From Marvania coccoides (taxonomy: Eukaryota; Chlorophyta; Trebouxiophyceae; Chlorellales; Chlorellaceae), in NCBI GenBank assembly GCA_963854735.1, contig OY978098.1:1672001-1736000 (forward strand): a stretch of 64,000 nucleotides of DNA, written 5' to 3'. Below, piece after piece: positions 54,966-64,000 of the stretch. Under the pieces are notes generated by a model. That model saw nothing but the letters and a program-made list of their open reading frames with translations. It was not told the origin of the DNA and did not search any database. Made by a program: the position numbers and the translations under genes. Every line of letters starts with the position of its first letter. Position 1 is the stretch's first letter.

Positions 54966-57900
54966 ATGAGCCCTCCCGTAGAGGAGCGATCTGAGGGCGA
55001 ACTCGTTTGTTTCGTTAACGGACGCCGGTACACCCTGCCCAAAGGGCGAGCTGAAGCCACACTGCTTTCATGGCTGCGCGGTGAGGTCGCACTCCCTCAA
55101 ATTGACGAGTTAATTGAAAACCCTACCTCGCACCCCGTCCCTCCTTCACCATTCTCCTCTTCAACTCACAGAAATCGGCTACACCGGCGCAAAATTGGGG
55201 TGCGGGGAGGGCGGTTGCGGTGCCTGCACCGTGATGGTGAGCTCTCTGGAGCCAGACGGCTCCGTCCTTCACCGTTCAATCAATGCCTGCCTGTGCCCGC
55301 TGTATGCCGTGGAAGGCGCGCACGTAATCACAGTTGAAGGCATCGGTAGCGTGCGGGGTGGGCTGCACCCCGTGCAGGAGCGCCTGGCCAAGGCCCATGG
55401 TTCTCAGTGCGGATATTGCACGCCTGGGTTTGTGATGAGCATGTACTCGCTGCTGAGGGCCAAAAACGGGGAGCCCATCTCGGAGGAGGAGATCGAGGAG
55501 AACCTGGCGGGCAACCTGTGCCGGTGCACAGGCTACCGCCCCATTTTGGAGGCCTTCAAGCCGTTTGCCACCGCTGATGCTGCTGGCGTGTACACCAAGG
55601 AGGCTGTGGAGGCCGCTGGAGGAGGGGAAGCAGGTGGGTTTGGCTGTTGAAATTGGAACATATACAGACGTGTACTTATTGGACGTTCTCGTTATTTCTC
55701 TCGTCATGACAAACTTAATTTGAACTTGACATTGTGGTATTTTGCAGACGGCACCAACGGTACCGCTGCCGCCGACGGGCCGATCTGCCCCTCGTCCGGA
55801 AAGCCGTGCACCTGCATCAACGCCACCGCGCCCACGCCCCAGCCTGCGGAGGTGTGCGGCGAGCCCATCTTTCCGCCGGAGCTGCGCCTTCGCTCCCCCG
55901 CATCGCTGCACGTCCCCGGGGTTACGGCCACCTGGCACCGCCCCATCACGCTGGACAGCCTGTTAGCGCTGAAGGCGGCGCACCCGGGGGCCAAGCTGGT
56001 GGTGGGCAACACCGAGGTGGGCATCGAAATGAAATTCAAAGCTGCCGGCTACCCCGTGCTCGTCGGAGCCACCCACGTGCCGGAGCTCAACCAAATGAGC
56101 GTGGAGGACGGCGGCGTCCGGTTTGGCGCGTCCATGACGCTGTCCAAGCTGATGACGGCGTGCCGCAGCCTGGCGGCGGAGCTGCCGCCCCATGCTGGCA
56201 GCGCTCTGCGGGCGATAGTGGAGCAGCTGCGGTGGTTTGCGGGGCCCCCCATCCGCAACGGGGCCTCCATTGGGGGAAACATCTGCACCGCGTCCCCTAT
56301 TTCGGACCTCAACCCGCTTTGGGTGGCGGCAGGAGCCCAGTTTGAGCTGGCCAGTGCCGCAGCAGGGAAGCGCGTCGTTCCTGCCAGTTCTTTCTTCCTG
56401 GGCTACCGCAAAGTGGATATGGCGCCCGACGAGGTGCTGGTGTCCATATTCCTGCCCCACACCGAGCAGTTCACGTACGTCAAAGAGTTCAAACAAGCCC
56501 ACCGACGGGACGACGACATTGCGATCGTCAACGCCGGCGTGCGCCTGCGGTTTGCGCTGTCGGAGGAGGACACTGCCACGTGGCACATCCAGGAGGCCAG
56601 CCTGGCGTTTGGTGGCGTCGCTGCCCTCACCGTGCAGGCCCCTGCGGTGGCGGCAGCGCTGGCCGGCAAGCCCCTTGACCAGAGCTGCGTTTCCGCCGCC
56701 CTGGCGGCGCTGCGAGAGGACATCAACATCGCGCCCACCGCACCAGGCGGCATGGTGGAATACCGCGCTTCCCTGGCGGCGTCTTTCCTCTTCAAAGCCT
56801 TGATCTACGGGGCAATCGAGCTGGAGCGTGACGCCCCCGCTGACGCCCCCTTTGCCGCCCCCTTCGACCCCTCCCACCGCTCCGCAGTGCAGCCATACTA
56901 CCGCCCGCCCCCGCGCGGGCTGCAGTACTTCTCTGCGGTACCAGACGAAGACATTGTGGGCCAGCCGGTGCGCCACGCCGCTGCCGACCTTCAGGTCACC
57001 GGAGAGGCGATCTACGTGGACGACATCCCGCTCCCACCGGGAACCTTGCACGCGGCGTTGCTCCTGTCCACCCGCCCGCACGCCAAACTGCTTCGGGTGG
57101 ACGCCACAGCGGCGCTGGCGCTGCCCGGTGTTGCGGGGGTTTTCACGGCCGCAGACCTGCCCCCTGGCGGCAGAAACGACATCGGTGCGGTCATTCACGA
57201 CGAGGAGCTGTTTGCTACCGAGAAGGTGACCTGTGTGGGGCAGCCCATCGGAGTTGTGGTTGCGGAGAGCGAGGCTGCGGCTCGCGCCGCAGTGCGTGCT
57301 GTGGTGGTGGAGTACGAGGACCTGCCTGCGGTGCTGGACATCGAGGATGCGCTGGCGGCGGGGACGGTGATGGAGGAGTGGGGCCACAGCGTGGGGAGCT
57401 ACGGCAAGGACGACGTTGACGTGGCGTTGGCGTCGGAGGCGGCAGAGGTGCTGCTGGAGGGAGACGTGCGCATGGGCGCCCAAGAGTGAGCCATTTATAG
57501 TAAGGGGGGGAGAGAGATTGTTTCCCCCTTCAATTATATGGTTGACTACAGGAGAGACTGGCCGGTAAAATAACAATTTCTAATTTTTCTTTGCAGGCAT
57601 TTCTACCTGGAGCCCAATGCGCACCTGGTGATTCCGGGGGAGAATGACGAGATCGTCACCTACAGCTCCACGCAGGTATGACCGAGTTTATTGAATTGTT
57701 TATCCTCAATACGGACGCCATTTCTTTTCAACACCGCTCCCTTCTTCCCCTCTTTTCACAGTGCCCTGACAAGCACCACCGCTACCTTGCCTACGTGCTG
57801 GGAATCCCCCAGCACAAGGTGGTGGTGCGCACCAAGCGCCTGGGCGGCGGCTTTGGCGGCAAGGAGACTCGCGCTGCGTTTGTCAACGCCGCCGCCGCCG

Positions 57901-59465
57901 TGCCGGCCTTCCTGCTGCATCGCCCCGTGCGCCTGGTGCTGGACCGCGACGAGGACATGTCCATCACGGGGCAGCGCCACCCCTTCTCCGCCCACTACCG
58001 CGTGGGGGTCACCAAGGAAGGAAAAATGGTGGCATGGGACCTAAAACTGGCGTGCAATGCCGGCAACTCGCTGGACCTCTCCCACTCCATCATGGACCGC
58101 GCGCTGATGCACTGTGAAAACCTGTACGTGGTGCCGCACCTGCGTGCCAAAGGAGAGGTATGCTTGACCAACTTGCCGTCCAACACAGCCTTCCGCGGGT
58201 TCGGCGGCCCGCAGGGCATGATTGTGGCAGAAAACATCATCGACCGGGTGGCGTGCGCGGTGGGGAAGCTGCCTGAAGAGGTGCGGGAGATCAACATGTA
58301 CGATGAGGGTGACGTCACACCGTATGGGATGGTATTGGAGGGGTTCCAGGGCCGAGCGTGTTACGAGGGGGCGCTGGCGTCTGCGGGGGGCATGGCGGCG
58401 CGGCGCGCGGCCGTGGCGGAATTCAACGCCGCACACCGCTTCCGCAAACGCGGCATAGCGGCGGTTCCCACCAAATTCGGCATATCTTTCACCACAAAGT
58501 TCCTGAACCAGGCGGGCGCCCTGGTGCACATCTATCAGAGCGACGGCACGGTGCTGGTGACCCACGGGGGCGTGGAAATGGGGCAGGGGCTGCACACCAA
58601 GGTGTGCCAGATCGTGGCGCAGGCGCTGGGGTGTCCGCTGTCTTCTGTGCACATCGCAGAGACCGCCACCGACAAGGTGCCCAACGCCTCCCCCACCGCC
58701 GCCTCCGCGTCCTCTGACATGTACGGCGCCGCCGCCGCGGACGCCTGCGCCCAGCTCAACGCCCGGCTGGCGCCGTTCCGCGCCAAGCTGCCGGCGGACG
58801 CGTCGTTCAAGCAGGTCGCGCAGGCGGCGTACTTTGACCGCGTGGACCTCTCTGCGCACGGCTTCTACTCCACCCCCGACGTCACCGGGTTCGAGGGCAC
58901 GCGCCCCTTCAACTACTTCACGTTTGGTGCGGCGGTGGCGGAGGTGGAGCTGGACACGCTGACCGGGGACTGGCAGTGCCTGCGAGCGGACGTGGTTATG
59001 GACGTGGGGAAATCTTTAAACCCTGCGATCGACGTGGGGCAGGTGGAAGGGGCGTTTGTGCAGGGGATGGGGTGGTCGTGCATCGAAGAGATGGTGTGGG
59101 GGGACAAAGATCACGCGTGGGTGCGCCCGGGGCAGTTGTTCACTCGCGGGCCGGGGGCGTATAAAATCCCCACGGCCAACGACATCCCCGTGGATCTGCG
59201 GGTGACGCTGCTGCGGGACGCCCCCTGCGCGCGCACCCCCGCGGTGCACAGTAGCAAGGCCGTTGGGGAGCCGCCTTTCTTTCTGGGGACGTCGGTGTTT
59301 TGGGCTCTCAAGGACGCGGTGTACGCCGCGAGGCGGGAGGAGGGGCTGGAGGGGTGGTTTCAGCTGGACCTGCCCTGCACCCCCGAGCGGCTGCGCATGG
59401 CGTGCGCCGACGATCTCACGCAGCCGTACGCGGTGGCGGGGCTACGCCCCAAAATGAGCTGCTGA
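54966..59465 (+). CDS. XDH: xanthine dehydrogenase
   Basis: Molybdo-flavoenzyme of purine catabolism: hypoxanthine to xanthine to urate, with NAD+ as acceptor. Exons 54966-55080, 55172-55633, 55748-57485, 57597-57675 and 57762-59465 give 1,365 residues, the usual length. N-terminal [2Fe-2S] domains: [10 protein letters not shown] (Cys49, 54, 57), and [14 protein letters not shown] with [11 protein letters not shown]. The FAD domain has [13 protein letters not shown] and the [19 protein letters not shown] loop. The molybdopterin domain has [12 protein letters not shown] (the Glu of KETR aligns with the substrate-binding Glu of bovine XDH), [10 protein letters not shown] (substrate Arg) and [13 protein letters not shown] (catalytic Glu ~1301). 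These residues favour XDH over aldehyde oxidase. TGTAA at 59588 lies inside the facing gene. Confidence 0.97.
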
Positions 59466-59497
59466 GAATTTTATTGTTTTGATTTCTTCTCTCAACA

Positions 59498-60181
59498 CTA
59501 TGTGCAGTTGTTGTTGATATTGGTAGAGCGCTGATGTACTATACCATCTGTTTGCTTTCGGTTGTTTGCTTTTTTCCTTGGTATGTGTGTAAAATATTTT
59601 GTGTCGGAACGGCGGCGTCGATATTTCAAATAAAAAGGCAATTGGTTAGTTTGCCACGAGGCCTCATCGACTGCCGCATGTGGCGCTCCGTGGTAGATCC
59701 AGTCGGGGCGGGAAGTCGAGCCTGTGCGGGCGAGCCAGAGCCCAACGACATCCCAATTGGTGGTTTCCCGCGGGCCCACGGTCATCAGCGGGACTACAAA
59801 CGCGCAGTAGGCAGCGAGGGTGGCCGGGGGTACCAGCAGCGGGTGGCGCTTCTTCTGCCGCTGCACAACGAGCCGCACGAGCCGGTGACACCAGGGCTCG
59901 TTGCTCAAACTGATCTCGTAGGTAGCGTTCTCCTGCCCGCTCAAGCACGCAAAGCGCACGTGGATTGTCAGCTTCCCCATGGAGTATATGGCGTCTATGG
60001 GAAGCAGGACGCCATCTTTCACGAGGTCGCGGCATGGTGTAGGAAATCGCCGGCGGTGAGCGTTTCTGCATCTCTGCCAGGACGTCCTCCGCGGTCCAAC
60101 CCTCCCTGCGAAGAGTTTGTGGCGTTGCTGCCAAAGGCTTCCAGTCTTCCAGACGCGCGTCAAACTCGATAGCCACGCCAT
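59498..60181 (-). CDS. unknown protein; reading-frame conflict in first third
   Basis: An open frame from ATG 60181 to 59498 (227 residues) has good coding character in its middle, for example DLVKDGVLLPIDAIYSMGKL, QENATYEISLSNEPWCHRLV and TTNWDVVGLWLA. In the first ~120 nt, however, the next frame reads more naturally (IEFDARLEDWKPLAATPQTL, then EGWTAEDVLAEMQKRS) but has no ATG. This suggests a frameshift, a sequencing error or a missed splice near 60040. The Arg/Lys-rich last 40 residues may be read-through into the 3' flank. The family was not recognised. Its stop lies 32 nt from the XDH stop on the other strand. Confidence 0.5.
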   Translation of the reverse strand: MAWLSSLTRVWKTGSLWQQRHKLFAGRVGPRRTSWQRCRNAHRRRFPTPCRDLVKDGVLLPIDAIYSMGKLTIHVRFACLSGQENATYEISLSNEPWCHRLVRLVVQRQKKRHPLLVPPATLAAYCAFVVPLMTVGPRETTNWDVVGLWLARTGSTSRPDWIYHGAPHAAVDEASWQTNQLPFYLKYRRRRSDTKYFTHIPRKKANNRKQTDGIVHQRSTNINNNCT

Positions 60182-60471
60182 GGGCGTGTTAATATTTACA
60201 GGATGGATTCATAGTAATAATAATTAATTAGTGTCCTCCAGGGGAAGGGGACGAGGTCTTGAACACAAGGGGAAGGCATTTAGTATTATGGAAAGTTGAC
60301 TTTGACCAAAGAGGGGGAAGATAGCATGGCTAATCAAGCAATGGGAATCAAGGAAAGTAAAGGACTCGGACGTATTGGGATTTCTTAGGGAAAGAACGAA
60401 TTCGTGCAATCAATATTAAGGAAACGGGGAGGTGCAGCTTGTGCTGTTACAGTTATACAGGCTTGTGGGAA

Positions 60472-61146
60472 TTATTGGTGGGCGACCTGGTTGAGATGAA
60501 GGAGTCGGACGCAAATATTGTAAGACAACTGCTGCACGGCTGTCTTGGCGCGCAATTCTCCTCGTAGCCGCAGGTTTTGGATGCCCAGCTGCACGTTCTC
60601 TCTACGCAGCCGTGTGATTTCGGCAAGGTTTTCATCGCCAGGAGATTGTTCAACAAGTTGTTGTTGCGTGGACGTCCGCCTCGCGGTTGCCACATTGCGG
60701 GGTACGGTCGAACGATCAGGGGGGGGTATCGTCTCCGATGGCTGGGGGACGGGCTTGGCAGCGGCGGAGATGGGAAAAGAGGCAGGAGGGGAAGGCCCAA
60801 TACTCGGCGCCCCCGCGTCGAAATTTACCAGGTGGGGGTCGCGTTCTTGGGATTTCGCGGTTTGGTGGAAGGCTCTGGGGGCGGTGACAGCTCCTGCGAC
60901 AGCTCCTGATGCGCGAGGTCGTTTCCTACCGTGAAAACCGCCCGCTGTCGCCGTGGCCACCGCCGCGCCATCACTACGCAACTCCAAAATGACCGCAGCA
61001 GCGATATTGTCTTCTTCTGCAGAACGCACCCTAGTCCGAGAAGAACGCAGGGGGCCGACCAGCGAAGTCGCACAAATCTCCTCCTCGGAAGGCGGCAGTA
61101 TAGGAAGGCCTTCGCTCGACACCTCTCTTCTCGGCGCTTCGTGCAT
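60472..61146 (-). CDS. unknown protein with short C-terminal coiled coil
   Basis: An open frame of 224 residues from ATG 61146 (MHEAPRREVSSEG). The frame is also open upstream to an acceptor-like TTTTTTGCAG at 61174-61183, so a first exon further up (near 61210-61310) is likely. The first ~150 residues are low-complexity (Ala, Pro, Ser, Arg). The C-terminal part has heptad-like Leu/Ile spacing with polar residues between (AEITRLRRENVQLGIQNLRL), typical of a short coiled coil or leucine zipper, but without a recognisable basic region. The layout loosely recalls shugoshin-type or bZIP-type coils, but I do not assign a family. Confidence 0.45.
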   Translation of the reverse strand: MHEAPRREVSSEGLPILPPSEEEICATSLVGPLRSSRTRVRSAEEDNIAAAVILELRSDGAAVATATAGGFHGRKRPRASGAVAGAVTAPRAFHQTAKSQERDPHLVNFDAGAPSIGPSPPASFPISAAAKPVPQPSETIPPPDRSTVPRNVATARRTSTQQQLVEQSPGDENLAEITRLRRENVQLGIQNLRLRGELRAKTAVQQLSYNICVRLLHLNQVAHQ

Positions 61147-61479
61147 ACTTCGGGAAACGATATACAAGACCTGCAAAAAATCAACCACGATTACATCAAA
61201 ATATACCTCGATAGAGCTATTTTTTTTCTTGCACCCAAAATGCGCAGTAGTAAAACCAACCTACCTACTTGCGTTCCCTCCACACAGCGATACTTCAAGC
61301 GTTAGAATTTAGAATCGTAACGACGCTTAGTTTCATTTCAATACAATGTAATTAAACGTAATTAAACATAGGTACATCGGTTGGGTGGTCCTCACAACGC
61401 GCTAAAATACGCTTTCCCCGGGGTCAATTGTTTTTACAATTTCCAGTCGCAGATTGCAGACGAATGTATACATCAATGA
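61147..61479. other. no confident gene
   Basis: May hold the upstream exon of the preceding minus-strand gene and the 5' flank of the plus-strand orphan ORF. Confidence 0.4.
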
Positions 61480-62064
61480 CCGATCCACTGTGTTCACACG
61501 TACAACTCCAAGCGTCCGGCCCATTGGAAGCATCGTGCTTCGAAGACCCAGCCCGTCCGTCTCCGTTCTACCCCAAACCACGCGGCACATACCCCTTTTG
61601 GAAAATCCATTGTCGTGGAGGGCGCGCAAAGGATGATGGGCAGCACGTGGGGGTCCACTGTGCGCATCGATATCCCCAGGTCAGCAGGGGACCGCCTGGG
61701 AAGCATGGCACTGAGCGTGACATTACCGTCGCTCACCGAGCTTTCCCTCCCTCCGGGGACGCGCTGGGTGCTCATGGCCGTGCTCACGCTCCTGAGAAAA
61801 GCCCCACGCTCTTTTTCGACACCGTCAAGGTGGGGTGAAGACGCATTCTACACCTGCGTCACCTTCTACGTTGATGACAACGAAACAAGCGCATACATGT
61901 CTACATGGAGCAACCGCACCGGAATCTCGAAGCATTTCGACGGAACGTTGGCGTTGGCGGCTGCGGTGGTGAATGAGGCGTTCGGCAACATCGTCATCGG
62001 CCATTTTTCCGTTGCCGCAGAAGATGAGGATGCCGCCCTGATGGAGTTGCATAACCGAAATTGA
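61480..62064 (+). CDS. orphan ORF, part reminiscent of large-DNA-virus major capsid N-terminus
   Basis: One plus frame is open from after a TGA at 61477-61479 to TGA 62062-62064; the first ATG in it is 61633 (143 residues). The open part before the ATG already reads like protein, so the true start or an upstream exon is missing, or the gene is broken. Around 61588-61740 the text HTPFGKSIVVEGAQR, GSTVRIDIPRSAGDRLGSM and ALSVTLP follows the strand pattern of the N-terminal jelly-roll of nucleocytoplasmic large DNA virus capsids (F..[ES]I...FG..V...I.R.GD...L.V.L). The second half (AFYTCVTFYVDDNETSAYMS) shows no such match. The resemblance is weak and unproven. Confidence 0.35.
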   Translation, partial: PIHCVHTYNSKRPAHWKHRASKTQPVRLRSTPNHAAHTPFGKSIVVEGAQRMMGSTWGSTVRIDIPRSAGDRLGSMALSVTLPSLTELSLPPGTRWVLMAVLTLLRKAPRSFSTPSRWGEDAFYTCVTFYVDDNETSAYMSTWSNRTGISKHFDGTLALAAAVVNEAFGNIVIGHFSVAAEDEDAALMELHNRN

Positions 62065-62213
62065 GCTGCCCATCTTTTCCTGCACGTTTGCATTGCTCCT
62101 TCTATGTTATGGGGTTAATCTTCCGGACCACTTATATTCTAAAAAATAGTTACAGTATTCTAAAAGGGTTATTTTAACTAACTATTCTCGTTGAGGTTAT
62201 TTAACTATACTCG

Positions 62214-62269
62214 TTGAAACCTTGAAACCTTGAAACCTTGAAACCTTGAAACCTTGAAACCTTGAAACC
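62214..62269 (+). repeat. tandem repeat (TTGAAACC)7
   Basis: Seven exact 8-bp units. Variant units (AAACCTCC twice, then AAACCTTG) resume at 62312-62334 on the other side of a hairpin. This is not the TTTAGGG plant telomere unit. Confidence 0.97.
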
Positions 62270-62273
62270 TTGA

Positions 62274-62303
62274 GTGGGTTCCCCAAAATCTTGGGGAACC
62301 CAC
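62274..62303. repeat. perfect 13-bp inverted repeat (hairpin)
   Basis: GTGGGTTCCCCAA, loop AATC, then TTGGGGAACCCAC: 13 perfect pairs with a 4-nt loop, inserted within the TTGAAACC-type tandem array. Confidence 0.97.
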
Positions 62304-62870
62304 GAGTAAAACCTCCAAACCTCCAAACCTTGCGGCGTAGAGGTTATTGGTTACTTAGTCACCCGAATATACTACCTTCACTCACAAAATTCCAACGCCA
62401 GGCCCAGAAACTCTGGTATTCGATCTGCCCTTTGGGGAGTGCCCTTGGGAGGTGGCAGAGTGGGTCTGGGAATTTACAACGGCAGCGTCGCATTTCAGAG
62501 TCGGAGGCCGGCAGTGATGCATTTACTGCGGTCCTCTAATGCCATGAACCTCGCAGCCCTGCTGCATGAACAAAATGTGTACGCACCGCACTGTTTCATT
62601 CAGGTTTCTTCGCCCCGTCCGGGGATTGATAAGGAAGAAAGTAGGACAACACCGATCGATCTTTTCTCTATCGAATTCAAGAGAAGAGAATTCACGAAAT
62701 TTTACCGTCAAATCACCATACTAGTCTCAATAAGCCATATAAATATCAGTATGCAGGTATGTTGAAACGAATATCTGCTACAAATTCCATCCGGTGCTTT
62801 CGTTTTATTATTATTTTTATATATCGAATGGGAAAGATCAACATTTGAACCCCCAAAATTTCATCTCGTG

Positions 62871-63508
62871 ATGCAGGCCCTTAGCTCCGTCAGCAGCATG
62901 CGCTCTGCGCCCCTTGTGGCCAAGGCAAGTCAGGAAAATAAAAATGGACATCTTGTTTGCGCGACAACCCGTTTATTGCCGCGGGGAGGGCGTTCGCAAT
63001 CAATATGCACCGTCAGCTCGGATTATAGTTCGGGCAAAGGGGATGGCGTCATACTTCATATTCATTTTTCTAATCAACATTTATTTATTTTTATATGCAG
63101 ACCCCCGTGGCTGCCCGGGCCCGCTGCGCGGTGGTGCCCCGCGCCGAGTTCCTCGGCAGCGCCACCAACCAGGTGCGTTTGGATTAGCGCAGAGAGAGGA
63201 AGATAGGATTTTCATTCTTCCGCCGCGGCCAGAAATGAATTCTCACATTTTTTGCACGATTCTCTCTCGTTTTGCAGATCATGATTGTGTCCACCACCCT
63301 GTGCCTGGTGGCCGGCCGCTTCGGCCTGGCCCCCACAGCCAACCGCAATGCCTCCGCTGGACTGAAGATGTCTGACAGCAAGACTGCCGGCCTCTACTCC
63401 AACGACCCCGCAGGATTCACCTTCGTCGACGTGCTGGCTCTTGGAGCGTTCGGCCACGCCCTGGGCGCTGGCATCGTGCTGGGCCTGAAGGGCACCGGCA
63501 ACCTCTGA
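62871..63508 (+). CDS. PSAK: photosystem I subunit PsaK, chloroplast precursor
   Basis: Nuclear-encoded two-helix subunit at the LHCI side of photosystem I. Exons 62871-62924, 63101-63172 and 63278-63508 encode 118 residues. Residues 1-~35 ([20 protein letters not shown] and onward) are a Ser/Ala/Arg transit peptide. The mature part has helix 1 ([20 protein letters not shown]), the stromal loop with [10 protein letters not shown] and [13 protein letters not shown], and helix 2 ([17 protein letters not shown]). The first intron is GC-AG (donor AAG/GCAAGT): only this reading joins the transit peptide and mature sequence in frame; a GT one base later does not. TGTAA lies at 63611, ~100 nt after the stop. 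Confidence 0.96.
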
Positions 63509-64000
63509 ATGCTGCTGCTGCTGCGTTTGGCTTTATTGAGACTACGAGTAGATGAACCTGCCCACCCCTTCCCTTTATTTTAAAACTGAGTGAATGTATA
63601 GTTAACTCTCTGTAACTGCGAATTTTCGACGTTTGCGTGTGGGGAGAGGAGAGAAGGAGTGGGTCGAACTTTTATTTTTTCAAGGCGGTGGTGGAAAAGG
63701 GAGAGAAGAGGGGATGGCCCGTGCACAAGTGCTGCATGGTAGTGGGACGCCCGCGTGCATGCGGTCCTTGGACTATCAGCGTCCTACTCCCGAAGAACTA
63801 AATGAATTCAAGCTTGCACCGAGAGGCATTTCGTGTTGAAGCAGGGCGCAATTATCTCGTTTCGATCGACCACGCTCCATCACCCCGTGCATTGCATTGC
63901 AAACTATACTACACATTTAAACGTAAATCACGCGTTGCGACAGCTGGCTGTGAGCCTTGCCTCGTTTCTGTCGGACATTTTTTTCATCTTTTTTTCAGTC
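63509..64000. other. PsaK 3' flank and window end
   Basis: TGTAA at 63611-63615 is the likely PsaK polyadenylation signal. Further on a short plus ORF (63712-63839) has protein-like text, CMRSLDYQRPTPEELNEFKL, but only 42 codons. The window ends in a pyrimidine tract with TTTTTTTCAG, possibly a splice acceptor of a following gene. Confidence 0.5.

Larger units (their letters stand above)
62065..62870. other. repeat-bearing non-coding stretch upstream of PsaK
   Basis: Contains the 8-bp tandem repeat, a strong hairpin, and a protein-like open stretch at ~62410-62603 that ends in a donor-like CAG/GTTTCT. No complete gene can be built. The last ~200 bp should include the PsaK promoter. Confidence 0.5.

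Noticed and set aside
62214..62334. Interstitial telomere or CRISPR-like array
   Set aside because: The unit TTGAAACC is not a known plant/algal telomere repeat and there are no unique spacers, so neither fits.
1..64000. tRNA and rRNA genes
   Set aside because: No cloverleaf with a T-loop GGTTCRA box or rRNA core was recognised by eye; a tRNAscan-SE run would be decisive.

Overview
The window is nuclear DNA of a photosynthetic eukaryote, most likely a chlorophyte green alga. GC-rich exons are split by short AT-rich introns. Several proteins are of plant-lineage types: PSI subunit K, a CYP28-type thylakoid cyclophilin, an ACR11-type ACT-repeat protein, and a cytosolic pyruvate kinase with the plant RGNLG signature. 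Many genes also carry the green-algal polyadenylation motif TGTAA shortly after their stop codons. I cannot assign a genus. No CRISPR arrays, operons, rRNA genes or convincing tRNA genes were seen.

Layout. 1-3.5 kb (+): 3' part of an ABCG half-transporter with a Cys-rich N-terminal domain. 3.8-4.2 kb (+): a small unknown gene. 4.9-6.6 kb (-): PP2A B55 subunit. 7.1-8.0 kb (+): conserved helix-hairpin-helix protein. 8.8-10 kb (+): CYP28-like cyclophilin. 10.2-11.3 kb (-): organellar DnaJ. 11.7-14.2 kb (+): kelch protein. 14.6-16.2 kb (-): secreted S1 protease. 16.6-23.8 kb (-): a 2,201-residue kinase with a degenerate phosphatase-like tail. 24.3-25.4 kb (-): proteasome regulator PI31. 25.6-27.1 kb (+): actin. 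28.6-30.3 kb (+): telobox SANT/Myb protein. 32-34.8 kb (+): pyruvate kinase. 35.1-36.2 kb (-): acyl-protein thioesterase-like hydrolase. 36.35-37.1 kb (+): cupredoxin. 37.8-38.3 kb (+): SET protein. 38.7-39.3 kb (+): unknown. 39.4-40.6 kb (-): polysaccharide-lyase-14-like membrane protein. 40.9-42.3 kb (-): ethanolamine/choline kinase. 42.8-45.2 kb (+): TM9SF. 46.1-47.6 kb (-): ACT-repeat protein. 48-50.5 kb (-): ArfGAP. 50.9-52.6 kb (-): RNA polymerase I A49. 52.9-54.5 kb (-): ICP55 aminopeptidase. 54.5-54.7 kb (-): a tiny membrane protein. 55-59.5 kb (+): xanthine dehydrogenase. 59.5-62.8 kb: a poorly recognisable stretch with orphan ORFs, one with a capsid-like strand pattern, and an 8-bp tandem repeat with a hairpin. 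62.9-63.5 kb (+): PsaK.

Most genes are ordinary housekeeping genes and do not form one pathway. The points that deserve a second look are: four GC-AG introns among 54 that I could phase, two of them in adjacent positions of the kinase gene; the kinase/pseudophosphatase architecture; the type II membrane-anchored PL14-like protein; a dispersed ~65-bp repeat with a hairpin; a possible dicistronic pair (tiny membrane protein plus ICP55, 29 nt apart); and the orphan, repeat-bearing stretch at 59.5-62.8 kb. All exon coordinates come from reading splice sites by eye, with phase checked across each junction; none is backed by transcript data.
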